Positions 8,279 through 15,583 of a stretch of 33,836 nt of DNA are shown in pieces (position 1 is the stretch's first letter; the number at the start of each line of letters is the position of its first letter). Origin of the DNA: Bacillus thuringiensis. GTDB taxonomy: Bacteria > Bacillota > Bacilli > Bacillales > Bacillaceae_G. Made by a program: the position numbers and the translations under genes. The stretch covers positions 1 through 33,836 of the forward strand of contig NZ_JACYOF010000022.1 of NCBI RefSeq assembly GCF_014932895.1, in the 5' to 3' direction. The notes under the pieces were generated by a model, which saw only the letters and a list, made by a program, of their open reading frames with translations, was not told the DNA's origin and did no database searches.

Positions 8279-9046
8279 TTAATATTCTTTTTTCTTAAAT
8301 AACCATATGTTTAATATTATAACAATTACTATAATCGTAACATTTACATAAATATTTAGTAAAAGTTCTTTGTCTTTAATTAAACCTAAACCAAAAGCTT
8401 GTGTGATCGATAAATAATTTACATATTTCAGCCATTCCCACTCCTGCATAATTTGTAAAACTTGCACCACTACTGGTCCTAATCCAATAAAGAGGGTTGC
8501 TGCTACGGTACTATTAAATAAAATTTGAAGCAGACTTGCTATTATAAAGTACACCATAATACATAATGCTAAGCCCACTATAAACACAGCAGTAGATGAC
8601 AAAAAAACTGTTGTAATACTTGATGAATCTTCATAATAGAAATAAGTTACTACCGCATTCATTAAATAATAAAAAATCGTTGTACTGAATACTAGGATCC
8701 ATAACGTAAGCATTTTACTAAAAATATATTTTGTTCTACTCATGCCAGCCATCAATATATTTTTGAAAGTTCTATCGCCGAACTCTTTTGAAAAAACTTG
8801 AACGAAATAGATGATATAGCCCCAAATGAAAGAATTAGCATTTAAGGTGAAATATTGTAAAGATGAAATAGACTCTAAATTTTCGTGTGGTAAAGTACTA
8901 TTTCCATTTCCAGTTACTACACCTATTGAGCTAACTTTACCTGTCAGAGTACTATACAAAAACATAACGGCTAAAATTAGTAGAGCAATATATACTGACT
9001 TCGTTCGAGATAGACGGTATAAATCTGCTTTCATTAAGCGGATCAT
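8279..9046 (-). CDS. ABC-2 type exporter permease
   Basis: 255 residues with six hydrophobic segments, starting MIRLMKADLYRLSRTKSVY as ABC-2 permeases of the LanE/bacitracin-exporter kind do. A long first extracellular loop lies at about 40-75, and the tail is FKKKEY. Its ATG overlaps the ATPase stop (ATGA), and GGAGGG is the ribosome site. It is the only permease here, so the transporter would be a homodimer with the ATPase of 9043-9954. Probable role: export of, or protection from, a membrane-active compound; substrate unknown. Confidence 0.82.
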   Translation of the reverse strand: MIRLMKADLYRLSRTKSVYIALLILAVMFLYSTLTGKVSSIGVVTGNGNSTLPHENLESISSLQYFTLNANSFIWGYIIYFVQVFSKEFGDRTFKNILMAGMSRTKYIFSKMLTLWILVFSTTIFYYLMNAVVTYFYYEDSSSITTVFLSSTAVFIVGLALCIMVYFIIASLLQILFNSTVAATLFIGLGPVVVQVLQIMQEWEWLKYVNYLSITQAFGLGLIKDKELLLNIYVNVTIIVIVIILNIWLFKKKEY

Positions 9047-9954
9047 TTTAATCCCTCCACTCTCATAATTAAGTTTGTATAGTATTCTTCTAAGTTTTCA
9101 TCATTAAGGCGAATTTCATCAATTAAAATTCCTTTTTGTACTATCTGTTGATTCAGCTCTGCCGAAGCGATCCATTTTTCTTTAACTTGTAAGTGGTTGT
9201 CATTCAAAACTTTGAATGGTACACCCAAATGTTCTAAAAATGCAGCTAGTTCGTTTAATTGCTTTGTTCTAATTTCAATGGTACTGGAGCATTTTTCATC
9301 GAGTTCCCTCTTTGTTATTTCTTCAATTAGTTTGCCCTTATGGATAAAACCAAAGCGGTTTGAAACAAGATATAGTTCAGTAAGAATATGGCTCGAAATC
9401 AATATCGTTGTATTTTTTTCTTGATTAATTTTTTGTAATATCTCTCGAAACTCAATGATTGCTATTGGATCAAGTCCATTAATTGGCTCGTCTAAAATTA
9501 TAAAGTCCGGATTATTAATAAGGGCCATAGCTATACCTAGTCGCTGTTTCATCCCTAATGAAAAGTTTTTAAATTTCTTTTTATCCGTACCCGTAAGATT
9601 AACAAACTGCAAAGCTTCCTCAATAACTGAATAGTCATGAATTCCTTTTTGCATACATAAAATTTTTAAATTTTCATATGCGGAAAAATCTGCATAAGCT
9701 ACTGGGCTTTCAATAATTGCTCCTACTCGTTCTAAATTTTTAGTATAGGGCCTTGAACTAAGTAAAAAAACTTTACCTTCTGTTGGACTAATCAAGTCTG
9801 TAATGATTTTCATAATCGTTGTTTTACCAGCACCATTACCACCTATTAACCCATAAATATCCCCTTTCCGAATGGTTAGATGAATATTATCAAGTGCTTT
9901 TTGTTTACCAAATACTTTCGATATATTTTTTAATTCTAAAACAATTTCTGACAT
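9043..9954 (-). CDS. ABC exporter ATPase
   Basis: 303 residues from the ATG at 9954, with AGGAGG 9 bases upstream; the open frame to 9978 lacks a site. Walker A is GGNGAGKTT (38-46), the signature FSLGMKQRLGIA and Walker B FIILDEPINGLDP, all intact. An extra C-terminal domain of about 80 residues (after IHKGKLIEE) is common in BcrA/DrrA-like exporters. It is translationally coupled to the permease at 8279. Its first 34 codons, ribosome site and promoter region exist a second time, diverged, in front of the hydrolase gene at 10326-11654. Confidence 0.9.
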   Translation of the reverse strand: MSEIVLELKNISKVFGKQKALDNIHLTIRKGDIYGLIGGNGAGKTTIMKIITDLISPTEGKVFLLSSRPYTKNLERVGAIIESPVAYADFSAYENLKILCMQKGIHDYSVIEEALQFVNLTGTDKKKFKNFSLGMKQRLGIAMALINNPDFIILDEPINGLDPIAIIEFREILQKINQEKNTTILISSHILTELYLVSNRFGFIHKGKLIEEITKRELDEKCSSTIEIRTKQLNELAAFLEHLGVPFKVLNDNHLQVKEKWIASAELNQQIVQKGILIDEIRLNDENLEEYYTNLIMRVEGLK

Positions 9955-10061
9955 AATAATCAACCTCCTATCAATCACATAAAGTAACTAATAAGTATTA
10001 AATATAAAATTTCAAATACAATTTTACAATATGTGGAGTTTTAAAATGAAGTTTGAACAGA
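9850..10061. repeat. Duplicated exporter 5' region, copy A
   Basis: Covers the first 34 codons of the ABC ATPase gene, its ribosome site, leader and promoter. It aligns with 11656-11893 with scattered substitutions and one gap of about 27 bases in the leader. The two are in the same orientation and about 1.8 kb apart, with the hydrolase gene between them. Confidence 0.85.
10001..10029 (-). promoter_or_regulatory. Promoter of ABC exporter operon (copy A)
   Basis: Minus strand: TTGTAA (plus 10024-10029), 17 bases, TATATT (10001-10006). The same spacing with TTGTAA and TGTATT recurs in copy B at 11835-11863. Both have TCCACrTATTGTAA at and upstream of -35. Downstream, TACTTAT and TACTTTAT sit 11 bp apart, a possible regulator site. 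Confidence 0.55.
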
Positions 10062-10062
10062 A

Positions 10063-10084
10063 AAAATCTACAAACGTAGATTTT
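10063..10084. terminator. Small hairpin upstream of exporter promoter
   Basis: AAAATCTAC, loop AAAC, GTAGATTTT. An A/T-flanked 9-bp stem that could stop transcription arriving from the hydrolase gene (minus strand) before it reaches the exporter promoter. Confidence 0.45.
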
Positions 10085-10159
10085 ATAATAGAAGAAAAAC
10101 TCACATTTTGAAAAAAGATTGATCAAAATGGATTTTACTTTTTAAATGATGTTGGAATA

Positions 10160-10201
10160 CTTATTATAGGGGTACCACCAAGACTGTACCCCTATAATAA
10201 G
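10160..10201. repeat. Perfect 16-bp inverted repeat downstream of hydrolase
   Basis: CTTATTATAGGGGTAC (10160-10175), loop of 10, then its exact complement (10186-10201). There is no T tract on either side, so a plain terminator is not obvious. It could be an element end, a recombination site or an RNA-stability hairpin. Confidence 0.7.
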
Positions 10202-10325
10202 GCAGGGTTCAAAAGTCCCCCCCGAGCCCCTCGACAGGAAAAGAACAGGCGATCCTGTCCGTGGGGAGATTGTAATTGTCCCAATCACAATTTTATCTTT
10301 AGGGAGGTCGCCTGCATGGTCATTA
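10202..10325. other. GC-rich, highly structured segment after the hydrolase gene
   Basis: Unlike its A/T-rich surroundings, it holds nested complements: CCCCTCGACAGG with CCTGTCCGTGGGG, CAGGCGA with TCGCCTG over about 80 bases, and AATTGT with ACAATT. It also has a C7 run and GGGTTCAAAAGTCCC, which resembles an element end. No reading frame. Either an insertion-element end or a structured RNA; I do not recognise it. Confidence 0.45.
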
Positions 10326-11654
10326 TTATTTTTTTATTGGTGGGAACGGATTCTCGGTTGATGTATATTCATCAGGAATTGGTTTCCCTTTAAATAAGGC
10401 ATCGCCATTACGCACTAAAATGTCTTTTCCTGACTGTGTCCCCCAAACACCATGACCGGCACCGGGTGCAATCGCAAACCGAACATCTTTAAAGTATTCT
10501 CTGTATTGATAGTGAATTTGCCATGGTACAACGCCATATTCAGGTTGCACAACCAACACTGGAGGCGTATCTTTCTTTTTCAATTCTTTTGTGAAATCGG
10601 GAGATTTATCTAATGAATCCGTGATAAGTATATTAGCTAGTAAATTCATGTGTCTGGTTACTTTTCCATCTTTCGACAAACCGCCGGTAACTGAATTTAC
10701 CAAAAGACTCATGAAATAATCGTACTCTTCATAGTTGCCGTAAGGAATGTCATCTAATCCCAATATTTTAATCAAATACATTCCATATCCTATGCGAACC
10801 ATTTGTTTGACAGAGGCGTAGCTTGTTATAGATTGAGGTTGAGAACTTGATGGATCTACCCGCGTATCCTGTACTGTTTGCAAGAATGCTGTATCTTTTT
10901 CTTGACCCGGGTAATTCTCCTGCATCGAATATAGCGGAGCAGTGTCTACAGACAGGTAAGCATTTACTTTTTCCGGGTGTTGATCGATAAATCTAGAAGC
11001 AACATTGCCTCCATATGAATTTGCAATCAAGTTAACTTTGTCAATTTTATAGTGCTTCAGAATATCATTGACTACTTCTACCTCATGAGTCATTGAATAT
11101 GCTGAGGTCTTCTTAGGCAAAGGTGATTGCATAACTCCAATAGGATCGTATGTATAAACGGTATAACCAAGCTTTGCATACTCATCAAGGTATTTCTTTG
11201 TAGCATGGGTAGGATATCCGCCTGGACCACCTGAAATAAAGAGAATGGGCTCTTGTCCATTTGAAACAACTGGTTGATGTACATACACTGCAACCTTATC
11301 TCCAGTATGAACCGTAATAAACTCCGGATTTATTCCATACTTTTCAATAACAGTTTCAGTGCTTTCAAATGTTTTTGTTGGAACCCAGAAAATAAATATC
11401 ATTGCTACTGCAAGAACTGCCGTTGTGAGGATAGCATTCAACGGTTTTCGGGATGGCCCCAAATTGAACATTTTTCTGCGCAATTTATTTAAGTAGAAAG
11501 TAACTACAAACACAAGCACAAGTGAAAGGATTACAGCTACATATTCGTTCGTTGGATAAACGAGTAGACCGAAGCTAACAATCGCTAACAGTACGCTTAT
11601 TACCATGAATAAGGTTCCAGTAAAGAAACTCAAAAGCCCTTTTAATAATTTCAT
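10326..11654 (-). CDS. Membrane-anchored alpha/beta hydrolase, prolyl-aminopeptidase-like
   Basis: 442 residues. Three membrane segments (about 8-33, 37-55, 74-92) are separated by the basic loop KLRRKM, so by the positive-inside rule the catalytic domain (about 105-442) lies outside the cell. The fold is shown by the oxyanion motif SGGPGG (141-146), nucleophile Ser213 in ANSYGG, and a late GAGHGVWG with the catalytic His. The GGPG motif is typical of the S33 peptidase / proline iminopeptidase group; the exact substrate is unknown. Its ATG overlaps the stop of a 34-codon remnant of the ABC ATPase (TAATG), and its ribosome site AAAGGAG lies in that remnant. It is therefore probably expressed from a copy of the exporter promoter. 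Confidence 0.85.
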   Translation of the reverse strand: MKLLKGLLSFFTGTLFMVISVLLAIVSFGLLVYPTNEYVAVILSLVLVFVVTFYLNKLRRKMFNLGPSRKPLNAILTTAVLAVAMIFIFWVPTKTFESTETVIEKYGINPEFITVHTGDKVAVYVHQPVVSNGQEPILFISGGPGGYPTHATKKYLDEYAKLGYTVYTYDPIGVMQSPLPKKTSAYSMTHEVEVVNDILKHYKIDKVNLIANSYGGNVASRFIDQHPEKVNAYLSVDTAPLYSMQENYPGQEKDTAFLQTVQDTRVDPSSSQPQSITSYASVKQMVRIGYGMYLIKILGLDDIPYGNYEEYDYFMSLLVNSVTGGLSKDGKVTRHMNLLANILITDSLDKSPDFTKELKKKDTPPVLVVQPEYGVVPWQIHYQYREYFKDVRFAIAPGAGHGVWGTQSGKDILVRNGDALFKGKPIPDEYTSTENPFPPIKK

Positions 11655-11758
11655 TAATAAATATCTCCTTTCCGAACGCTTAGATGAATATTCTCAAGTA
11701 CTTTTTGTTTACCAAATACTTTCGATATATTTTTTGATTTTAAAACAACCGCTGACAT
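11654..11758 (-). pseudogene. 34-codon N-terminal remnant of ABC ATPase, now a leader peptide
   Basis: Reads MSAVVLKSKN...GDIY then stop. It matches the first 34 residues of the ATPase at 9043-9954 at 26 positions and ends just before the Walker A region. It keeps the original ribosome site (GGAGGTTGATTACT before ATG). The stop overlaps the hydrolase ATG by one base. Relative to the ATPase gene, GGAAAGGGGAT has become GGAAAGGAGAT, which creates the hydrolase ribosome site. It could now work as a translational-coupling leader. Confidence 0.85.
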
Positions 11759-11893
11759 AGTAATCAACCTCCATATATCAATCATATAAAGTAACTATTA
11801 AATCATCTATTAACTAAATCTTAAATAAGTATTAAATACAAAATTATAAATACAGATTTACAATACGTGGAATTTTAAAATGATGTTTGATTA
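11656..11893. repeat. Duplicated exporter 5' region, copy B
   Basis: Diverged duplicate of 9850-10061: ATPase codons 1-34, ribosome site, leader and promoter. It has about 27 extra bases in the leader (around 11797-11825), rich in TTAA/TTAAT steps, which lengthen the stretch between promoter and start. Confidence 0.85.
11835..11863 (-). promoter_or_regulatory. Promoter of hydrolase gene (copy B of exporter promoter)
   Basis: Minus strand: TTGTAA (plus 11858-11863), 17 bases, TGTATT (11835-11840). Same spacing and upstream sequence as copy A at 10001-10029. The conservation after duplication suggests the promoter is in use. Confidence 0.5.
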
Positions 11894-11937
11894 TTTTTGA
11901 ATTTCTTATTGAACTATCCTGCCTCGTTAGTTAAATA

Positions 11938-12112
11938 AGGGGTAGCATCACATACCCATCAACCTAAGATTTTAAAGTACCTCTTAAACGGAAATTTTGT
12001 GTGTTTTATAGCACCGAAGTTCATTTTGGGAAAGAACGGATTTCTTAACTTGATGGATATGGGGTATCTCAAAAGCTTAGCTTAATAGCAATGGGGTACC
12101 GCCAGCATTTCT
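11938..12112. repeat. bcr-type repeats, degenerate copies
   Basis: Pieces seen: GGGGTAGCATCACATACCCATCAACCTAAG, shown here only in part, then TTTTAAAGTACC; then CTTAACTTGATGGATATGGGG and AGCAATGGGGTACCGCC. At least two worn units side by side. Confidence 0.6.
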
Positions 12113-12139
12113 GAAAAAAACCACGCTAAGCAAAAAATA

Positions 12140-12170
12140 AAATAAGCCATCCATATGGACAGCTTATTTA
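12140..12170 (-). terminator. Terminator of DUF4177 region
   Basis: AAATAAGC pairs with GCTTATTT (12140-12147, 12162-12169); the minus strand continues with TTTATTTTTTG. Confidence 0.7.
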
Positions 12171-12181
12171 TATAATTTTCG

Positions 12182-12301
12182 TTATTGGAAGTTGTTTAAT
12201 ATTATTTCATTTGTTTTATAAGTTAAATCAGGAACATCTAAATCCCTAAATATCTCAAGTTTCTTTTGTATGTTATTCAAAGAAACTTTCTTCGTTTTCA
12301 A
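12182..12301 (-). CDS. Possible small ORF downstream of DUF4177
   Basis: 39 codons from a TTG at 12301, rich in Lys, Ile and Asn, ending in ILNNFQ. It is in the same frame as the DUF4177 gene and starts just after its stop, with no ribosome site of its own. It could be the tail of a once longer protein. A terminator follows. No family recognised. Confidence 0.25.
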   Translation of the reverse strand: MKTKKVSLNNIQKKLEIFRDLDVPDLTYKTNEIILNNFQ

Positions 12302-12307
12302 AAGGAG

Positions 12308-12487
12308 TTATTTTGTTCGTTCAAAGATAATATCAAAGTAATTCGCGTACCCCATAGTTGGTGGCGCAAATATTTGAACAAGTTTCCAACCGTCTTCAGC
12401 ATGTTCGGTAATAATACGTTTATAATCTTCTTTAGGTTCCCCGTCCCACATATTAACTTCGATTTTTACGAATTTATAATCGTGCAT
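12308..12487 (-). CDS. DUF4177-family small protein
   Basis: 59 residues: MHDYKFVKIEVNMWDG, EHAEDGWKLVQIFAPP, DIIFERTK. The YKFVKI start, the DGWKLVQ core and the terminal FER are the DUF4177 pattern of a small beta-rich domain of unknown function. The ATG at 12487 has AAGGGGG about 8 bases upstream; the longer open frame to 12517 has none. It stands alone, with a terminator some 140 bases downstream. Confidence 0.75.
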   Translation of the reverse strand: MHDYKFVKIEVNMWDGEPKEDYKRIITEHAEDGWKLVQIFAPPTMGYANYFDIIFERTK

Positions 12488-12939
12488 ATAATTTCCCCCT
12501 TTTCTTAATTGTACCATTTAGAAAAGGTGATATGTTGTATGATTTTGGTTGTATATGATATTCATAGAGAGTTAACATAGCAAGGAAAAGGAGGAACCCT
12601 ACTCTCTCAAAGGAACCTGTAAAGTGATAATAAAGTTATTTAATTTAAAAACCTAAAACAAGCATAACCCCGTTCTAAATTTAGGACGGGGTTAAAAGAT
12701 AGTTGTTTAATTTTTGATATAAGATACTTCACTATACTTAAAAATATAACAATAAAGTCGTTTAAAAATCTAAGTTTTATTCAAAAAATAGCGCCCGTTT
12801 GGTGAATATCATTCGTTTAATCCAGTAGGCTGTCACCGAAAACGATTTTCATAAGGCTTCGCCAATGCTCTCTTCCTCGATTAAAGTTAGATTTAAATCT
12901 TAAGATAATGAATTAATTACATGCAGGATGTTTTTCCGA
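12488..12939. other. Intergenic region with strong hairpin and gene fragments
   Basis: A hairpin at 12666-12693 (AACCCCGT...ACGGGGTT, one mismatch) is a probable terminator for the acetyltransferase gene. On the minus strand a short stretch near 12831-12880 reads REHWRSLMKIVFGDSLLD and stops, a possible fragment of a DUF1835-like gene. No intact gene. Confidence 0.45.
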
Positions 12940-13491
12940 TTAATAGTTCCCCCTTTCGGAGTTGAACTTATTAAAGTCAGTTTTTAGCATTCCGAATACA
13001 ATACTATCGGTCCACTCATCTTTATTCCAAAAGTCTTGTATAAAGTGAGCTTCTTTCCTCATCCCAACCCTTCTACATAATTTTCCTGATGCTATATTTC
13101 GAGCATCCAGATTCGCTTGAATACGGTGAACTTTTACAACTTCAAATAAATAGTTTATTAGTGCAATAACAGCCTCTGTTGCATATCCTTTTCCAGACAC
13201 AGATTTTGAAAATGTATAACCAATTTCAACAGTATCTCTCATATCTGTGTACCAAACGGATAGATCGCCAATTACTTTAGCGTCCATTAAGACCGCTAAG
13301 CTCAAAGCATTTTCCTTTGTTAATTGATTATTATTTAATTTCTTATCAAATTCCCTTCCTTTATCTTCATGGGTCCATTTATCATGCAAAAGATATTGAC
13401 ATGTTGAGTCATCATTATAAATTTCATAAACGTCATTCAGATGATGTTTTTCAAAAGTTTTAATCAGTAGCCGGTTAGTTTCAATTTTCAC
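12940..13491 (-). CDS. GNAT-family N-acetyltransferase, RimJ/RimL type
   Basis: 183 residues, starting at a GTG with AGAGGTGA just upstream. It begins with IETNRLLIKTFEKHHLNDVY, typical of the RimJ/RimL/SpeG-like branch. The acetyl-CoA loop is SVSGKGYATEAV (about 97-108), followed by HRIQANLDARNIASGKLCRRVGMRKEAHF. Family length is about 170-185, so it is complete. The acetyl acceptor cannot be told: a ribosomal protein, a small amine or an antibiotic are all possible. Monocistronic on the minus strand. Confidence 0.88.
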   Translation of the reverse strand: MKIETNRLLIKTFEKHHLNDVYEIYNDDSTCQYLLHDKWTHEDKGREFDKKLNNNQLTKENALSLAVLMDAKVIGDLSVWYTDMRDTVEIGYTFSKSVSGKGYATEAVIALINYLFEVVKVHRIQANLDARNIASGKLCRRVGMRKEAHFIQDFWNKDEWTDSIVFGMLKTDFNKFNSERGNY

Positions 13492-13857
13492 AAAATCACC
13501 TCTTTAAGACAAGAATATCAATACGGGTAAAACGGCACAACTTTCATATTCAATTATGCAACAATCTGGCCCTTTAATTGAATAACATATGACTGAAATT
13601 TTCAAACAACTTTATTATGTTTTAAACGACTTTATTGTAAATTAAAGAACTTTATTGTCACTTAACAGAACCTCCTTTTTTCGTTCTATGGACCTATGCA
13701 TTTTTTATACATTCCTATTCTGGCGCGGTTTTAGGTTTCTCGTTTGTTGTTGGATTAACCAAAAAAACTATATTAAATCTTGCACGTTCTTGGCTTGGGG
13801 TTTTTCCAAAATGCTGGCGGTACCGCTACAAGCAAATGATGAATAACAAAAATCGGT
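13492..13857. other. Intergenic region with ACTTTATTGT-type repeats
   Basis: Three related blocks (AACTTTATTATG, GACTTTATTGTA, AACTTTATTGTC) lie at 13607-13660, about 21-25 bases apart and ending in CACTTAACAG. GGGTAAAACGGCAC at about 13517 resembles a block at about 1191. Between 13670 and 13857 one plus-strand frame is open with a hydrophobic stretch (GAVLGFSFVVGL), perhaps a gene fragment. Nothing intact. Confidence 0.45.
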
Positions 13858-14037
13858 ATGGTAAAGAAAGCGGAACTCAATGGTTTGGTTAAACGGGAGA
13901 TACACCCCGAAATTCCGCCCAGAGTAGAATACTCTTTGACCGAATATGGGGAGAGCCTCATCCCGCTGATGGGTTTGTTGAATCAATGGGGAGAGGAACA
14001 TCAGAAACTCATTAATCGGTCGGAACGTATCTGCTAA
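13858..14037 (+). pseudogene. HxlR-family regulator, C-terminal fragment
   Basis: 59 codons covering the wing and last helix of an HxlR winged-helix regulator: NGLVKREIHPEIPPRVEYSL, then TEYGESLIPLMGLLNQWGEEH. The N-terminal half with the recognition helix is missing and the upstream sequence is unrelated. GC is higher than in most of the window, as in the CPBP gene that faces it across a shared hairpin, so both probably arrived together. Confidence 0.82.
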
Positions 14038-14040
14038 AAC

Positions 14041-14070
14041 AATGAGGGAAAGCGACTGCTTTCCCTCATT
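14041..14070. terminator. Bidirectional terminator, HxlR fragment / CPBP gene
   Basis: AATGAGGGAAAGC, loop GACT, GCTTTCCCTCATT: a perfect 13-bp stem between the convergent pair. Confidence 0.8.
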
Positions 14071-14105
14071 ATATTGATATGGCCAAACGCAGAATAAGAT
14101 CGTTG

Positions 14106-14897
14106 TTACGCGTATCTGAACCGCGCCAGTGTTCGTGAACCCCACAGGAATGTGACGATTATCGCCGCAAGGGTTGTTACAACACCGGTTATGCCCGGGA
14201 CATAACTCGCATCATAGCTTGGTAAAAAAGAATCAATGACATTTAGCATCGCGTGGATGATGATGGATGCAAAGATGCTTTTTTCCGTATTGTTATACAC
14301 CCAGACGATAATGACTCTTACTGTAACGGTGCCAAGGAACCAGGCTGCAATCCATGCCGGAGAATGATGGGCCTCGATCAACGGAATAACATGCCATATT
14401 CCCCACACGCAGCCCAAAATTAGGCCTGCCCCAAGTGCTCCCCACCGCTCCTGCATCGGCTCAATCGCATAACCCATCCACCCCAGTTCCTCAAACGTGG
14501 CGGAGATAAAAAACAAAATAAAGAGTAGTGGGAGCGCCAGCAATGGAGTTTGAACCCCTGATAGCGGGAGCCCTAACATACGTAGAATTGCATATGAGAG
14601 CAGACCGATTAACGGTATGATAAAAATAATAGGAATATACCAGATTTTACGCTTAATTCTTTTTTGATCGAACACTCTAGCCAGCAGCCGCTTTACGCCT
14701 TTCGTACGATCTTGTTTGTAGACAAGAATGGCTGCGGTGATAGCGGGACAAACAAACATCAAGGCACTCGTCGGAAGATTCATCGGCAGCCCTTTCATGC
14801 CTCCCGTCATGGCGCCAACCACCCAAAAAGGGATCGCGAAAGCAAAAACAAGACCAAGGAATCCGGACAATGACCTTGTGGAAACGGTAGACTTCAT
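14106..14897 (-). CDS. CPBP-family intramembrane glutamic protease (CAAX type)
   Basis: 263 residues with about seven to eight membrane helices. The Abi/CPBP motifs are present: FEELGWMGYAI (Glu pair, with Met in place of the usual Arg of EExxxR), GIWHVIPL with His, and IIHAMLN with the second His. The C-terminus is RTLARFRYA. The ATG follows AGGAGG by 11 bases. GC is clearly higher than in neighbouring genes, which suggests transfer, for instance from Paenibacillus-like hosts. Bacterial homologues often serve in bacteriocin self-immunity or membrane signalling; the target here is unknown. The Arg-to-Met change may alter activity. Confidence 0.85.
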   Translation of the reverse strand: MKSTVSTRSLSGFLGLVFAFAIPFWVVGAMTGGMKGLPMNLPTSALMFVCPAITAAILVYKQDRTKGVKRLLARVFDQKRIKRKIWYIPIIFIIPLIGLLSYAILRMLGLPLSGVQTPLLALPLLFILFFISATFEELGWMGYAIEPMQERWGALGAGLILGCVWGIWHVIPLIEAHHSPAWIAAWFLGTVTVRVIIVWVYNNTEKSIFASIIIHAMLNVIDSFLPSYDASYVPGITGVVTTLAAIIVTFLWGSRTLARFRYA

Positions 14898-15294
14898 ATC
14901 TCTTACAACCTCCTGAATTAACTGTTAACAGAATTTTTAAAATGCCTCAACATCATGATTAGTACTTGCCCTTATATGATTTTTTTGAAAGAACCTTGCT
15001 TAATTTAACTTTTTTTCTTCAGCGGTTTGAAGGAACCGAACATAACATACTCCCCCTTTTCAGTGCTTATTTCTACTATTAATGCAATTTAGGAAGGAAA
15101 TATGTTTTTTAGATAGAGTGTGCCAAAGTTCGAAAAGGGGTTTATACGAGTATTTTTGTGGAATTACACAGGGTTGTTTGAATATGGGTTACGGAAACGA
15201 TTCGAGGTATGAGGGGCACTATGAAAGAAAATCAAATTGCTACAATAAAAAGCGTAGAATTTAATCATTTCTACGCTTTCAAAATGTTCTTAAA
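14898..15294. other. Intergenic region, no gene recognised
   Basis: It contains a short open frame at 15082-15264 without a ribosome site or recognisable protein, and the barstar terminator at 15249-15279 (AAAGCGTAGAA/TTCTACGCTTT, T tract on the minus strand). Confidence 0.45.
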
Positions 15295-15569
15295 TTATTT
15301 TACTTTAATGAAAAAATTTCCTGACATTTCATTTTGTGCATCTTGAAATGTTTCTAAAATCAAATCTGCTTCTTCTCCTAACATATTCTGGCTTTCTTCG
15401 AAAACTCCCATTCTATTGTTAAAGGAAGAGTAACCCATGCAGTTAAGCAATCCCATAACGCATTAGCATTTTCACCATAGTAATCTGGAAGATCTAATTT
15501 TTTCTTTAATGTTTTATGCAGTGCATCATTACTTGTAAACATCCGTCCATCTAAATATATTTTTTCCAT
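15295..15569 (-). pseudogene. Barstar-family RNase inhibitor, frameshifted
   Basis: The first frame reads MEKIYLDGRMFTSNDALHKT, then LDLPDYYGENANALWDCLTA and LPLTIEWE, the barstar signature. It then jumps frame: one base is missing near 15405 (GGGAGTTTTCG), after which VFEESQNMLGEEADLILETF and NFFIKVK complete a normal barstar of about 91 residues. Barstar blocks the active site of barnase-type RNases, and here it lies 14 bases after the matching toxin gene. Both genes carry a one-base loss, so they are either dead or affected by a consensus error. Confidence 0.85.
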
Positions 15570-15583
15570 AACTAAATTCTTTT

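Noticed and set aside
13768-14145. Minus-strand frames opposite the HxlR fragment
   Set aside because: They are the antisense of the HxlR remnant and its terminator, with no recognisable protein and no ribosome site.
15082-15264. Plus-strand 60-codon frame
   Set aside because: Weak start, odd composition, no family, and it lies against the barstar terminator.
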